Shown piece by piece: positions 45,886 to 54,692 of a DNA stretch of 64,000 nt (position 1 is the first letter of the stretch; every line of letters starts with the position of its first letter). Origin of the DNA: DATKXU01 sp035528905 (GTDB lineage: Bacteria; Armatimonadota; UBA5829; DTJY01); contig DATKXU010000097.1 in assembly GCA_035528905.1 (NCBI GenBank), positions 1-64,000 of the forward strand. The letters run 5' to 3'. The position numbers were made by a program, and so were the translations under genes. The notes beneath the pieces are model-generated. The model was given only the letters and a program-made list of their open reading frames with translations, did not search any database and was not told where the DNA came from.

Positions 45886-46539
45886 ATGGCTTCTGAAGGT
45901 CCCAGCCGTGAGCAGGAACTGGAAGTCGAGCGCTTGCTCGCGAGTGCCAACCTCCACCGCATGAGGGGTGAGTTGATGTATGCGGAGGAGAGGTGCCGGG
46001 AAGCTTTGGGCGTCTCACCGGAGGACGTGGCCATCCGTGAGACGCTCGGTGACATACTTCATGAGCGCGGCAAGCTGGACGCGGCGCTGAGTGAGTACCG
46101 CGACGCCGTGGAGCTCGCACCTGGTTCGTCCTCGCTCGAGACCAAGTTGGCGAAGGTGGCTCTGGAGATCGCCGAGCGCGAACGGCAGAGAGCCGTCGCG
46201 CAGGGGATACTCGAAAGTCCGCATGGGTACACCAGGCGCGAGCGAAGCCCGGTGACGGCTGTGCTTCTGGCCATTGTGCCCGGACTCGGCCAGTTCTACA
46301 ACGGCGATCTGGTCAAGGCTCTAGTGATTTGGGGCGTGCTCGTGCTTTTCCTCGCCTCCTGGAGGCTTCAGCGCCCGTATCCCGGAAGTATCAAGCACGT
46401 CAGAGAGCTTCTGTACTACACTAATCCACTCATTCTGGTGCTCGGCGTCCTCTTCGTTATCGTCTACCTCTACGGCCTGATTGACGCAGCGATCACCGCC
46501 GAGAGGTTGAGCAAGGCCGCGAAAGCCTCAAAGAAGTGA
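45886..46539 (+). CDS. TPR protein with TM2-like C-terminal membrane domain
   Basis: 217 residues: two TPR-like units (EERCREALGVSPEDVAIRET, GKLDAALSEYRDAVELAPGS) followed by two to three transmembrane helices with the TM2-like motif PGLGQFYNGDLVKALVIWG. Probably a membrane-anchored scaffold. Six bases from rsfS, so same operon. No enzymatic motif. Confidence 0.8.
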   Translation: MASEGPSREQELEVERLLASANLHRMRGELMYAEERCREALGVSPEDVAIRETLGDILHERGKLDAALSEYRDAVELAPGSSSLETKLAKVALEIAERERQRAVAQGILESPHGYTRRERSPVTAVLLAIVPGLGQFYNGDLVKALVIWGVLVLFLASWRLQRPYPGSIKHVRELLYYTNPLILVLGVLFVIVYLYGLIDAAITAERLSKAAKASKK

Positions 46540-46584
46540 TTCGAGCCTCAGGCCCGGTTCTTCAGCCGGGGTGGCTAACTCACC

Positions 46585-46725
46585 ACGGAGGCACGGAGGG
46601 CACGGGAATGGGAGAATTGGGGAAAGGGAGAACGTCCAACATCTAACACCCAATCCGCCGCGGTGGAAACCCTCACTCAACACTGAACACTCAACACTCC
46701 TCACTCAACACTCCCTTAGCTTGCC
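46585..46725. repeat. Word-like repeat (AACACTGAACACTCAACACTC family)
   Basis: Begins with CACCACGGAGGCACGGAGGG, then GGGAATGGGAGAATTGGGG words, then GTCCAACATCTAACACCC, then iterated ACTCAACACTGAACACTC words. Fills most of the gap before the STAND gene. The last words recur at 49838-49856. Confidence 0.65.
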
Positions 46726-46750
46726 GGGGATAAGTGGATTGTGCTAGAAT
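46721..46750 (+). promoter_or_regulatory. Promoter of STAND gene
   Basis: TTGCCG at 46721-46726 and TAGAAT at 46745-46750 with an 18-base spacer and an extended -10 TG. About 50 bases before the GTG start. Confidence 0.5.
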
Positions 46751-46800
46751 AAGCCAACACCTTCCAAAAGCCGTCTATCTTAGGTAGGGCAGATGGTAAA

Positions 46801-49710
46801 GTGAAAACCGTCTTCCTCAGCTCAACTTTCAGAGACCTAGAGAAATATCGCGAAGTTGTCGTTGAAGCCATTGAGGCTTTGGACGGCTACCATTGCGTGC
46901 GCATGGAGAACTTCGGAGCGCGCGCCTGGGAGACTGATGCCTTTTGCCGGGCACAAGTGGTCAAGTGCGACGTATTTGTTGGCGTAGTGGGGCACCTCTA
47001 CGGCAGCTGCTTTGAGGAGACAGGGCAGTCATATACTGAACGAGAATACGAGGCTGCTATCGAAGCCGACAAGCCCCGTCTCATGTTCATCGCACCTGAG
47101 GACTTTCCGGTGCCTGCGAAACTAATCGAACCCGACCAACAGCGGGAGAAGCAGCGTGCGTTCCGAGAGTGTGTAAGCCGGCACCACATCCGCGATACCT
47201 TTACTTCGCCCGATGACCTGGCTCGACGGGTTATACAAGCCATCCGCAATTGGGAGCAGGAATTGACAACCGGGCTGCGAGATGAGACAGCAGCACCGAT
47301 TATGCCTCTGCCCCCACAGTCTTACTTTGCTCATCCCTATCCCCTCCAGCCGAACTTTACCGGCCGGGTAAACGAGCGGAAGAGGCTCGCGCAGTGGCTT
47401 GCGGGAAACCAGCCGGTGCTGGCTCTCACCGCCATCGGCGGGATGGGCAAGTCCGCGCTGGCCTGGGTCTGGGTTCAGCGCGACGTGCTCGGATTCCCAC
47501 TGCCCGGGTCCTCCCCCGAGCCGCCTGAAACCGCGAATGCCTGCCGCGTAAAGGAGAACGCGCGCCCCGACGGCGTGCTCTGGTGGTCGTTCTACGAGCG
47601 GGAGGCGAGCTTCGAGTCATTCCTGAACGAGGCGCTGAAATACGCGAGCGGCGGCAAGCAGGACCCGGCGGATATCCCCTCGGCCTACGACAAGGTGAAG
47701 GCGCTGATCGCCCTGCTTCAGGACAAGCGGATTCTGCTGGTTCTGGACGGCTTCGAGCGGGAGCTGCGAGCGTACGCGAGCCTTTCCGCACCATACCAGG
47801 GGGACGCGGTTGACCCGGCCGGCCGGGACGACTTCCGCTGCTGCACCGACCCCCACGCCGCCGACTTCCTGCGGCGGGCGGCCGCACTTCCTCTGCAGAG
47901 CCGAATACTGCTCACCAGCCGCCTGTTCCCGCGCGAGCTGGAGGACCTGTCCGGCTGCCGCTCGGAGGATTTGAAGGCGATGCATCCGGACGATGCGGTC
48001 GAGTTCTTCCGCGCCCAGGGCGTGCGAGGGACTCGGGCGGAGATCGAGGACGCATGCAACCCCTACGGATACCACCCCCTCGCCCTGCGGCTCCTCGCGG
48101 GTGTTATCGTTAACGACAGGCGGTCGCCGGGCGACGTGCAAGTCGCTGGGCGCCATCCCGTGCTGCCGGAATTGAAGGGCAAGGAGCACCATCACATCCT
48201 GCAGGTGGCATACGAGACGCTGGCCAGGCAGAAGCGCGCGCTGCTGAGCAAAATCGCCGCCTTCCGCAGTCCCATGACCTACGACGCGCTGCTCGTTTTC
48301 AACCCTGACAAGGGCGAGGAGCGGTTCGACGCCGCGCTGGACGAGCTTACAGGCCGCGGCCTGCTCTTCCTCGATCGCGAGCGCAACCGCTACGACCTGC
48401 ATCCCGTCGTGCGGCAGTATGCCTACGACCGCCTGGCGGACAAGGAGGGCGTCCACGCCCGCCTGCGGGACTACTTCGCCGCGGTTCCCGCACCGGACGA
48501 GGAAAAGGTCGAGAGCCTGGAAGACCTGGCGTCGGTCATCGAGCTATACCACCACACCGTCCGCGCCGGACGATGCGACGAGGCGTGCGACATGTTCCGC
48601 GACCGGCTTAGCAGGCTAACCTACTACCGCTTCGGAGCATACCAACTGCAAATCGAGCTGCTGCGCGCGCTGTTTCCCGACGGCGAAGATATTTCCCCAA
48701 GCTCAGGGCAGGCCGCCATGCCCCGGCTGAGGGAAGAGAGCGACCAGGCATGGACGCTGGGTACGCTGGCAAGCGCCTACGGCGTTTCCGGCCAGCCCCG
48801 CCGCGCCGTGCCGCTGTTCGAGTTGGACAACGCCCTCTGTGAAAAGGCAGGCGACAAACTAAGCCTCTCCATCGTCCTGAGTAACCTCGCGATTCAGCAA
48901 ATAATGCTCGGCGGGCTGGCATCGGCGGAGCGGAGCCTGCGGCGGCGCATCGAGCTGTGCCGCGAGATTCCAGATGAGTTTAGGGAGGCTGTCGGCCACC
49001 TGGAACTGGGTAGGTTGCTGGCGCACGAGGGCCTCTTCGGTGAGTCGGAAGAACAGCTCAGAACTTCTCAGTCGGTGTTTGACAAGGCTGGAGCACAACA
49101 GACGAACTATGTGTCCGTCGTCAGAGCTTACGGCGCTCTGCGCGCTCTGCTTATGGGAGACGCTGGCGCTGCGCTCAACGCCGCACGCGAGGCGCGGACT
49201 CTGGCGGATGAAGTCGCCAGAACGCGGTACCCTCACGAGCGCGATTTCGTCCGCGCTGAGTGGCTGCTGGGCGCGGCGCTGACGGCACTGGCGGCTGAGG
49301 ACAAGGCCCGCGAAAACAAGTTATTGACGGATGCCGAAACGCATCTTAAAGAGGCACTCATGCACTGCCGCACAATCAACATGGTTGACCACGAGCCTGA
49401 TATCTTGCTCGCATGGGCGCGCTGGCACAGGGCAAAGGGCAGGCCGGAGCAGGCCCGCGAGGACGCGGAGGAGGCCCTGTCCATCGCGGACCGGTGCGAG
49501 TTCCGGCTCTGCCAGGCGGACATACACAACTTCCTCGCACGGCTCGACCTCGAGGCCGGGGATCGCGCGTCCGCCGTCAATCACGCCCAAACCGCCCGCG
49601 AGCGCGCTCTGTGCGACGGCCCACCTCATTGCTACAAGCCCGCGCTTGAGGAGGCCGACCGCCTGCTGAAGGAATTAGGGATTGTTCAAAAAGGGCATCC
49701 GGGAGGCTGA
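46801..49710 (+). CDS. DUF4062-NB-ARC-TPR STAND protein, candidate defence sensor
   Basis: 969 residues from GTG. Residues 1-150 are DUF4062 (FLSSTFRDLEKYREV, CDVFVGVVGHLYGSC, SYTEREYEAA). A NB-ARC-type ATPase follows: P-loop AIGGMGKSAL (211-220), Walker B ILLVLDGFERE (311-321), sensor SRILLTSR, GYHPLALRLLAG, and a winged-helix end RYDLHPVVRQYAYDRL near 540. TPR repeats fill residues about 600-960. Proteins of this plan act as sensors whose repeats bind a trigger and whose N-domain is the effector; several such STAND ATPases are antiphage, but no defence neighbour is present here. The last dozen or so codons lie in a dispersed repeat. Confidence 0.85.
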   Translation: MKTVFLSSTFRDLEKYREVVVEAIEALDGYHCVRMENFGARAWETDAFCRAQVVKCDVFVGVVGHLYGSCFEETGQSYTEREYEAAIEADKPRLMFIAPEDFPVPAKLIEPDQQREKQRAFRECVSRHHIRDTFTSPDDLARRVIQAIRNWEQELTTGLRDETAAPIMPLPPQSYFAHPYPLQPNFTGRVNERKRLAQWLAGNQPVLALTAIGGMGKSALAWVWVQRDVLGFPLPGSSPEPPETANACRVKENARPDGVLWWSFYEREASFESFLNEALKYASGGKQDPADIPSAYDKVKALIALLQDKRILLVLDGFERELRAYASLSAPYQGDAVDPAGRDDFRCCTDPHAADFLRRAAALPLQSRILLTSRLFPRELEDLSGCRSEDLKAMHPDDAVEFFRAQGVRGTRAEIEDACNPYGYHPLALRLLAGVIVNDRRSPGDVQVAGRHPVLPELKGKEHHHILQVAYETLARQKRALLSKIAAFRSPMTYDALLVFNPDKGEERFDAALDELTGRGLLFLDRERNRYDLHPVVRQYAYDRLADKEGVHARLRDYFAAVPAPDEEKVESLEDLASVIELYHHTVRAGRCDEACDMFRDRLSRLTYYRFGAYQLQIELLRALFPDGEDISPSSGQAAMPRLREESDQAWTLGTLASAYGVSGQPRRAVPLFELDNALCEKAGDKLSLSIVLSNLAIQQIMLGGLASAERSLRRRIELCREIPDEFREAVGHLELGRLLAHEGLFGESEEQLRTSQSVFDKAGAQQTNYVSVVRAYGALRALLMGDAGAALNAAREARTLADEVARTRYPHERDFVRAEWLLGAALTALAAEDKARENKLLTDAETHLKEALMHCRTINMVDHEPDILLAWARWHRAKGRPEQAREDAEEALSIADRCEFRLCQADIHNFLARLDLEAGDRASAVNHAQTARERALCDGPPHCYKPALEEADRLLKELGIVQKGHPGG

Positions 49711-49890
49711 GGCTCCCGGCGAATCCACCACGGCTCAGCAGGAGCTTCGCCCTCCCATCCGATCGCTTCCCGCCTTCGGACGGTGCCGCCTACGGACGGC
49801 ATCCCGCAGTATGCGGGAGATCCCGCCAGCGGCGGGACAACACTGAACACTCAACTAGTCATGCGGCTCAGCAGGAGCTTCGCCCTCCCG
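49680..49890. repeat. Left arm of about 200-bp inverted repeat
   Basis: Covers the 3' end of the STAND gene, two copies of CGGCTCAGCAGGAGCTTCGC, CCCGCAGTATGCGGGAGATC and CACTCAACTAGTCAT. The complement appears at 56991-57215 with long perfect stretches. Confidence 0.8.
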
Positions 49891-49959
49891 TACAACCTAC
49901 GGGATCCAAAGCGAAACCAACGTTCTTGAAGAATCCCATTAGGCACGAACCACTACCGA

Positions 49960-52242
49960 CTACCGACCACCGACTACCAACTCGCTCGTGCCCGGCGAGA
50001 CGACGACTTTCCGCCCCCAGACGCAGACCTGAACCGGCGCGGCCGCTGAGGAGTCCACGCTGATCTCCACGCCTGACCGCGTTATGTCGAACCTGAGCCG
50101 GCTGCCCCGAAACTGCACGCTGAACCGCAGGCGCTTCCAATGGTCGGGCAGGTCCGGGTCCAGGCTCAGGCCGGTCTCATTCACCGCAAGGCCGCCGAAC
50201 CCGAAGACCAGCGACTGCCAGCCGCCGCCCAGGGATGCCGCGTGCAGGCCGTCGTCGCTCGCATGTCCGCGGCGCGCAGCATCAATCGAGCCCGCCTTCT
50301 GGAAGAAATCGTATGCCTCGTCGCGGTATCCGGCCATTCGAGAAAACAGCACGTGGACGCCGGCCGAGAGCGAGCTGCCGTGGTCCGTCCGGGGAACGTA
50401 GTAGTCGTAGTGGTTACGAAAGGACTCGGCATCCGCCATTTCCGGCAGGAGGTAGAGCGCCGTGACGACGTCGGCCTGCTTGATAATCTGCTTCTGCCCG
50501 CAGTTCGTGTGATCCCATTCCTTGCCCACGACATCCTCAAGGTCGAAGAAGCCATCGCACTCCGCGTACAACGCCATCCTTTCGTCGTAGGGAATCTTCA
50601 TGTGCTCGGCCGCGTCTTGCCAGCGCATCAGCTCGTCATCCGTGATCCCCAGCTCGGCGAGGAGCTTCTGCGTGGACTCCAGCCGCCTCATCTGCTTCAG
50701 CAAGTCGAGCGCCTTCAGAATGTTCCACCTGGCGAGCGCATTGGTAAAGAAGCTGTTGTTGACGCACTCATGATATTCATTCGGCGGTATGACCTCGTTG
50801 ATGACGTACTGGTATCCGCCGCCGGCTAAGTTCTCGCGCTCCGCCCTGTAGGCCCAATAGCGCGCTGTTTCCAGGATTAGCTGGAAGCCCATATTCTTCA
50901 AAAACTTTTCATCCCCGGTAGCCGAATAGTGCCGCCAGGCGCCGAATGCCACATCCGCGATCACGTGAATCTCGCGGTCGCCCGTCCAGCATCGGATCAT
51001 CTTCCCCTCGCCCGCGGGGAGCCACTTCGGCGTTGTCTCGATGCCGGTTCCTGCGCTCTCCCACGGGAACTTCGCGCCCTTCCGGCCCTCGTTCTCGGCG
51101 TTTATCCTCGCCTGCGGAAGCCGGTTGAACCGGTAGCCCAGGAGCTTCTCGCCGACCTCTGGAAACTCCATCGAGAAGAACGGCAGCATGTAAAGCTCGG
51201 TGTCCCAGAATACGTGGCCGTTGTAGCCCGGCCCCGACAAGCATTTCGCCGCGACGCTCGCATCCAGATTCAAGTCCACGTTGGCCTTCGAAGCCGCTTG
51301 GAGCAGCTCGAAAACGAAGAACCTCGCCGCCGACTGGGCGAACGCGTCTCCCTCGATTCGGATGTCTGCGTCTTCCCAATACTCGGACCAGGCAAGGTTG
51401 TGCTGCCGTTCGAGTGCGGAGAATCCAGGCAGGCTCCTGACCTCTGCTGCCGCTTCAGCCGGCGGGTCCTGCCGGCGCATCGAGTCGTAGACGCTGACAA
51501 GCTTTTCGACCGTGTATCGCCGGCCTCGTGTGACCGAGAATTCCATCTCCTCGCCCCACCGGGTTTCCTTGCGTGTTGTTGCGAGCAACCGGCCCCTATG
51601 GAATACGTGGGTACGAGCGGCCTCCGCGATCGTGTGCCCTTCCTCCTTGGTCCGGACGGCGACGCTGAACACACCGTCTGCGAGCGCCTTGTATACCAAG
51701 TCCGTCTGCGGGATTCCGTCCTCGTAGCAGGCTTCGTAATTCAGCTCGGACCTGATCTTCACCGCGCCCGAATAGTTTTCGGGAACGACTGCCAGCGAGA
51801 TGGCGCCGACGTGCGGCCGGGCCATGCTGACGAATCGGCGGGACACGAGCCTGGTGATCCTGCCCGATTCGCTCCGCCAGCGGATTTCTCGCTTCAGGAT
51901 GCCGCTGCGGTAGGTGAGCGTCCGGCGGTGCTCCAGCACTTCGCCGTCTGCGAGCGAGAACCAGTCGGTTCCATCAAAGAATCGCAGGAGCAGCCAGTTC
52001 GGAGCAGGCGCGAGCCGCGTGACCAGGTGTTCCTCGTTCGGGGTGTCGAATATGCCCGCGACCAGGGTCAGAGGGGCGTTCTTGCCGTCCGCCGCGGCGA
52101 TTTCCTCGAACGAGCCTCTCGTGCCCAAATAGCCGTTGCCCTGGACCAAGACCGTTTCGAAGTACTTGAATGCGTCGGGGTCAAGGCTGTCCGTCTGAAT
52201 CCCCCACGGACGCAGGTGTCTGATGTCGCCCTCGATTGCCAA
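49960..52242 (-). CDS. GH65 family disaccharide phosphorylase
   Basis: 760 residues. N-terminal beta-sandwich domain, then the (alpha/alpha)6 barrel with HVFWDTELYMLPFF, catalytic Glu489 in PPNEYHECVNNSFFT, KQADVVTALYLLP, phosphate-binding HGSSLSAGVHVLF, and a C-terminal sandwich. GH65 enzymes phosphorolyse alpha-linked diglucosides (maltose, trehalose, kojibiose, nigerose); the substrate cannot be fixed by sequence reading. No beta-phosphoglucomutase gene is adjacent. Lies inside the inverted-repeat-bracketed segment. Confidence 0.9.
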   Translation of the reverse strand: MAIEGDIRHLRPWGIQTDSLDPDAFKYFETVLVQGNGYLGTRGSFEEIAAADGKNAPLTLVAGIFDTPNEEHLVTRLAPAPNWLLLRFFDGTDWFSLADGEVLEHRRTLTYRSGILKREIRWRSESGRITRLVSRRFVSMARPHVGAISLAVVPENYSGAVKIRSELNYEACYEDGIPQTDLVYKALADGVFSVAVRTKEEGHTIAEAARTHVFHRGRLLATTRKETRWGEEMEFSVTRGRRYTVEKLVSVYDSMRRQDPPAEAAAEVRSLPGFSALERQHNLAWSEYWEDADIRIEGDAFAQSAARFFVFELLQAASKANVDLNLDASVAAKCLSGPGYNGHVFWDTELYMLPFFSMEFPEVGEKLLGYRFNRLPQARINAENEGRKGAKFPWESAGTGIETTPKWLPAGEGKMIRCWTGDREIHVIADVAFGAWRHYSATGDEKFLKNMGFQLILETARYWAYRAERENLAGGGYQYVINEVIPPNEYHECVNNSFFTNALARWNILKALDLLKQMRRLESTQKLLAELGITDDELMRWQDAAEHMKIPYDERMALYAECDGFFDLEDVVGKEWDHTNCGQKQIIKQADVVTALYLLPEMADAESFRNHYDYYVPRTDHGSSLSAGVHVLFSRMAGYRDEAYDFFQKAGSIDAARRGHASDDGLHAASLGGGWQSLVFGFGGLAVNETGLSLDPDLPDHWKRLRFSVQFRGSRLRFDITRSGVEISVDSSAAAPVQVCVWGRKVVVSPGTSELVVGGR

Positions 52243-52927
52243 TCGCTACTGGACCTCCTCGGCCAATCGATGCCGCCGTGTCTGCTGGGAGCAGAATCCC
52301 GAACGGGACTCGGCTGCATTCTATGGCCGGGCAAGCACCTTTGTCAACAGACGCGTGCGGTCACTCCTATGTTTCGTCTATCCACTCCCGGGCAATCGAA
52401 GCCATAATTAACTATGAGCACGGGACTCTCAAGTGCCTGGGGACATGGCGAGCTTGCCACTCATGCACCCAGCATGGGCCGGATCGCTCTCGGAATCGCG
52501 GCTGTCAAGCCTGCCTTTGCAGAGGCCGATGGAAAGCTCCATCTGGGAGATGCGGTTTCATGTTAGCGGGCTGGTGAGATTAGCGGGCATATGGTAAAAT
52601 AACAATAGGTGGCTGATGATTTCCAAGCACCTAGTTCGGCGGTGGAGCTGATCGCTTCAACCGAGGTGTGAGGTGCCTGCGGCGAGCTTTCTTAGGCACG
52701 CATCAGAGCCGATTGTCGAATCGCAAGTCTTAGGAACTCATAAGGGGCGCTGTAGCGTAAAGAATAGTGGAACTCGCTGCTTGATCCGCCGCAGCCTACT
52801 ACTCTGCGAAGCAGCTTCGCTGCGTAGCACGAGTTGGCGAAGGCGGACTGGCAAGCTGCATCGGGACGTCGTAGGACTGTGAGTCATCGTGAACAGGGTT
52901 CGCATGTTCTAGGAGGGCGAGCACTGT
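52243..52927. other. 685-bp intergenic region, no recognised gene
   Basis: Between divergent genes. A hairpin-rich section at about 52795-52835 (GCGAAGCAGCTTCGCTGCG) and a possible -10 (TAAAAT near 52597) are visible. A 50-codon frame at 52414 has no recognisable similarity. I see no tRNA, RNase P or tmRNA signature. A long untranslated leader of the next gene is possible, with AGGAGGG about 11 bases before its ATG. Confidence 0.35.
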
Positions 52928-53410
52928 ATGAGAAGGACTAGGCCACGGAACAGGTTCTGGCTGGTTGTGGCGGCGCTGGTGATAGTGCCTCCCCTTGGCT
53001 TGTTCATGCTATGGAAGTCTCCTTGGAGCCGCTTGGCCAAGGTCGTGGTCTCGGCCCTGTGTGTTCTTCTGATAGCAGGAGCCGTTGTTGGCGCTGCCAG
53101 GATACATAACCGGTGGTCAGGGAAGAAGATACCGGAGTGCGGCTACGACCTGACTATGGACAGCCGCAATAGATACCGAACGCCGGATATTCTGCCTTTG
53201 GAGAGGGAGGTTTTCAACGCCGTGGTCAGGGAGATGCGCCGCCCTCAGATCATCTCGCCCATCAATGCATACAGCGCTGAAGGCCCCAACCTGTCTCAGC
53301 CTCAGACGAGGGCATTCGCGATCGTTGCTGAGCGCCACAATTTGGATCCCGATGTTGTCGCGGCTATCTACCGCAAGGTGTCCAGCCATCTAGCCCCGAG
53401 AGGCAGGTAG
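52928..53410 (+). CDS. Hypothetical protein with two membrane segments
   Basis: 160 residues, unrecognised. Basic N-terminus, two hydrophobic helices (FWLVVAALVIVPPLGLFML, AKVVVSALCVLLIAGAVVGAA), then a soluble C-domain of about 100 residues with a single Cys and an RYRTPDILPLEREVF segment. AGGAGGG precedes the ATG. Followed by a terminator-like hairpin, which supports a real transcript. Confidence 0.65.
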   Translation: MRRTRPRNRFWLVVAALVIVPPLGLFMLWKSPWSRLAKVVVSALCVLLIAGAVVGAARIHNRWSGKKIPECGYDLTMDSRNRYRTPDILPLEREVFNAVVREMRRPQIISPINAYSAEGPNLSQPQTRAFAIVAERHNLDPDVVAAIYRKVSSHLAPRGR

Positions 53411-53457
53411 AGGAAGCCGCTACCGCCCCAGAGAATATGATTGTGCCTCCTATAACG

Positions 53458-53488
53458 CAGAAGACCGATCAAGACGATCGGTCTTCTG
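53458..53488 (+). terminator. Hairpin after hypothetical gene
   Basis: CAGAAGACCGATC pairs perfectly with GATCGGTCTTCTG over a five-base loop. No T-run follows, so its strength as a terminator is uncertain. Confidence 0.55.
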
Positions 53489-53766
53489 TACTCATGTGAT
53501 ACTTGATTGTCATAGCTGGAGGCGAGAAACCGATTCCAACCCCCCGTTGGCGCTAACCTTTAGAATCGCCTCCCGCCTCCGGGCGTGACGTGCGTCCTCG
53601 TGACTGAAGGTGCACATCACTTTAAAATGACTTCGCGTCCGCCTCAAAAGTTCCCAACATTTGTGAAAGCGGCAAGATCTGCCTAGTCCGGGAATGCCCC
53701 TGCCGGCAACTGTTCGTTCTGCATGCGGCGGCTTTGCTTCGTTTCCCTGCCGGGCGCACAAAAAGA

Positions 53767-53791
53767 AGAGCCTCGCCGTCGGCAAGGCTCT
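53767..53791 (-). terminator. Leftward terminator
   Basis: On the minus strand AGAGCCTTGCC/GGCGAGGCTCT is followed by TTCTTTTTG. Probably ends the leftward small membrane-protein transcript. Confidence 0.7.
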
Positions 53792-54015
53792 AGTTTGCTG
53801 GACTGCCGGTGCTCGGGACCTACTAAGGTTCGAGCAGCCCAGCATGGGCAAGGAGGTATTTGGAAAGGAGCAAGTCTGCATCACGGTTGTGTGCATCTGC
53901 TACTTTATATACGATGCTGCCCTGCTTCTGGTTCCCGATTTCTGATGAGAGTTGTCACAATCTGTTCAAATATTTGTCTGCGTGGGGGCTTTCAGGTCTG
54001 GTTCGCGGCGCAGCC

Positions 54016-54255
54016 CTATCGCCTTGCGGTCCGTGTCCCCACAACGATTATGGCTACCAAAAGCGCGCCGGTCACCAGCCACATCACGGTCATCGCGGTT
54101 TGCAGCGAGTTCCGCAACTGCATGTCCGCGATCACTCCTGACGGATGGAACGCCGCGACAATCGAGTCGAAACTGAACTTGAGAACCACGGTGATTACAA
54201 GCGCAATGATCGCGACTACAAGGAGCCAAACTGGAACTGACTTCGACTTTCCCAT
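54016..54255 (-). CDS. Small membrane protein, unrecognised
   Basis: 79 residues with two predicted helices (VWLLVVAIIALVITVVLKF and MTVMWLVTGALLVAIIVVG). AGGAGA lies ten bases before the ATG at 54255. The terminator at 53767 supports expression. No similarity recognised. Confidence 0.6.
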   Translation of the reverse strand: MGKSKSVPVWLLVVAIIALVITVVLKFSFDSIVAAFHPSGVIADMQLRNSLQTAMTVMWLVTGALLVAIIVVGTRTARR

Positions 54256-54533
54256 CGCTCTGCTTCTCCTTTCGTCTGCCTCTTCGCCGAGCTGCATCAG
54301 CACGCTCTTACCGTATCAATACTTACCAGCAGTGCACGCGAAATTCCTGTTTTCTGGCCGGCGCATGTGGAATCCTGGGCGTGGAGCGCAAGAAAAACCT
54401 GGAACTCTGAACCTGGATCAGTCGTCATAGTAGGTAGAGAAGTGAATACGAGGGGCTGACTGAGTGGTTCGCAAAGTTAGTGGCTCGTACCAGCATTGCA
54501 CACTGCTCTAGCAATCCGACCTCCTTCCGTCTG

Positions 54534-54574
54534 CCCCAGCCGCTCGTCCCTTTGGCGGCTGGGGTTTTCTTTTT
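54534..54574 (+). terminator. Strong rho-independent terminator without an upstream gene
   Basis: CCCCAGCCGC pairs with GCGGCTGGGG, followed by TTTTCTTTTT. The nearest upstream rightward gene ends over 1.1 kb away. Confidence 0.8.
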
Positions 54575-54632
54575 GCCAGGGATTGTCTTCGGCGCATCAG
54601 GCAGTCGCAGGCTTCATGCCTGCGTGGGAATA

Positions 54633-54659
54633 GCAGCGCAGCCGTAAAGGCTGCGCTGC
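54633..54659 (-). terminator. Hairpin after cysE
   Basis: GCAGCGCAGCC and GGCTGCGCTGC form a perfect 11-bp stem, 34 bases past the cysE stop. A second stem, CGCAGGC/GCCTGCG, lies at 54607-54625. No strong T-run. Confidence 0.5.
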
Positions 54660-54692
54660 CGCCGAGCCGGAGGGAGTGCCCACGGAATGCGT

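Larger units (their letters stand above)
53411..54015. other. 605-bp region with hairpins and no recognised gene
   Basis: Contains two terminator-like hairpins (listed) and short unsupported open frames. No family similarity is visible in either strand. Confidence 0.35.
54256..54692. other. 437-bp region with possible small RNA
   Basis: No coding sequence seen. A strong rightward terminator (54534-54574) ends a rightward transcript for which no gene is visible, so a small RNA between about 54425 and 54574 is possible. A short word-like repeat (AACCTGGAACTCTGAACCTG) sits at 54393. Confidence 0.35.

Noticed and set aside
50929..52407. Long rightward open frame over the GH65 gene
   Set aside because: Antisense to a complete GH65 gene, with no recognisable domain; an effect of high GC.
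52414..52566. 50-residue rightward frame
   Set aside because: No ribosome binding site, family match or neighbour support.
53800..53860. tRNA-like T-arm (AAGGTTCGAGC)
   Set aside because: No matching acceptor, D or anticodon stem could be laid out around it.
54436..54574. T-box leader preceding the strong terminator
   Set aside because: No specifier loop or AGGGTGGNACCGCG core, and no downstream gene in that direction.
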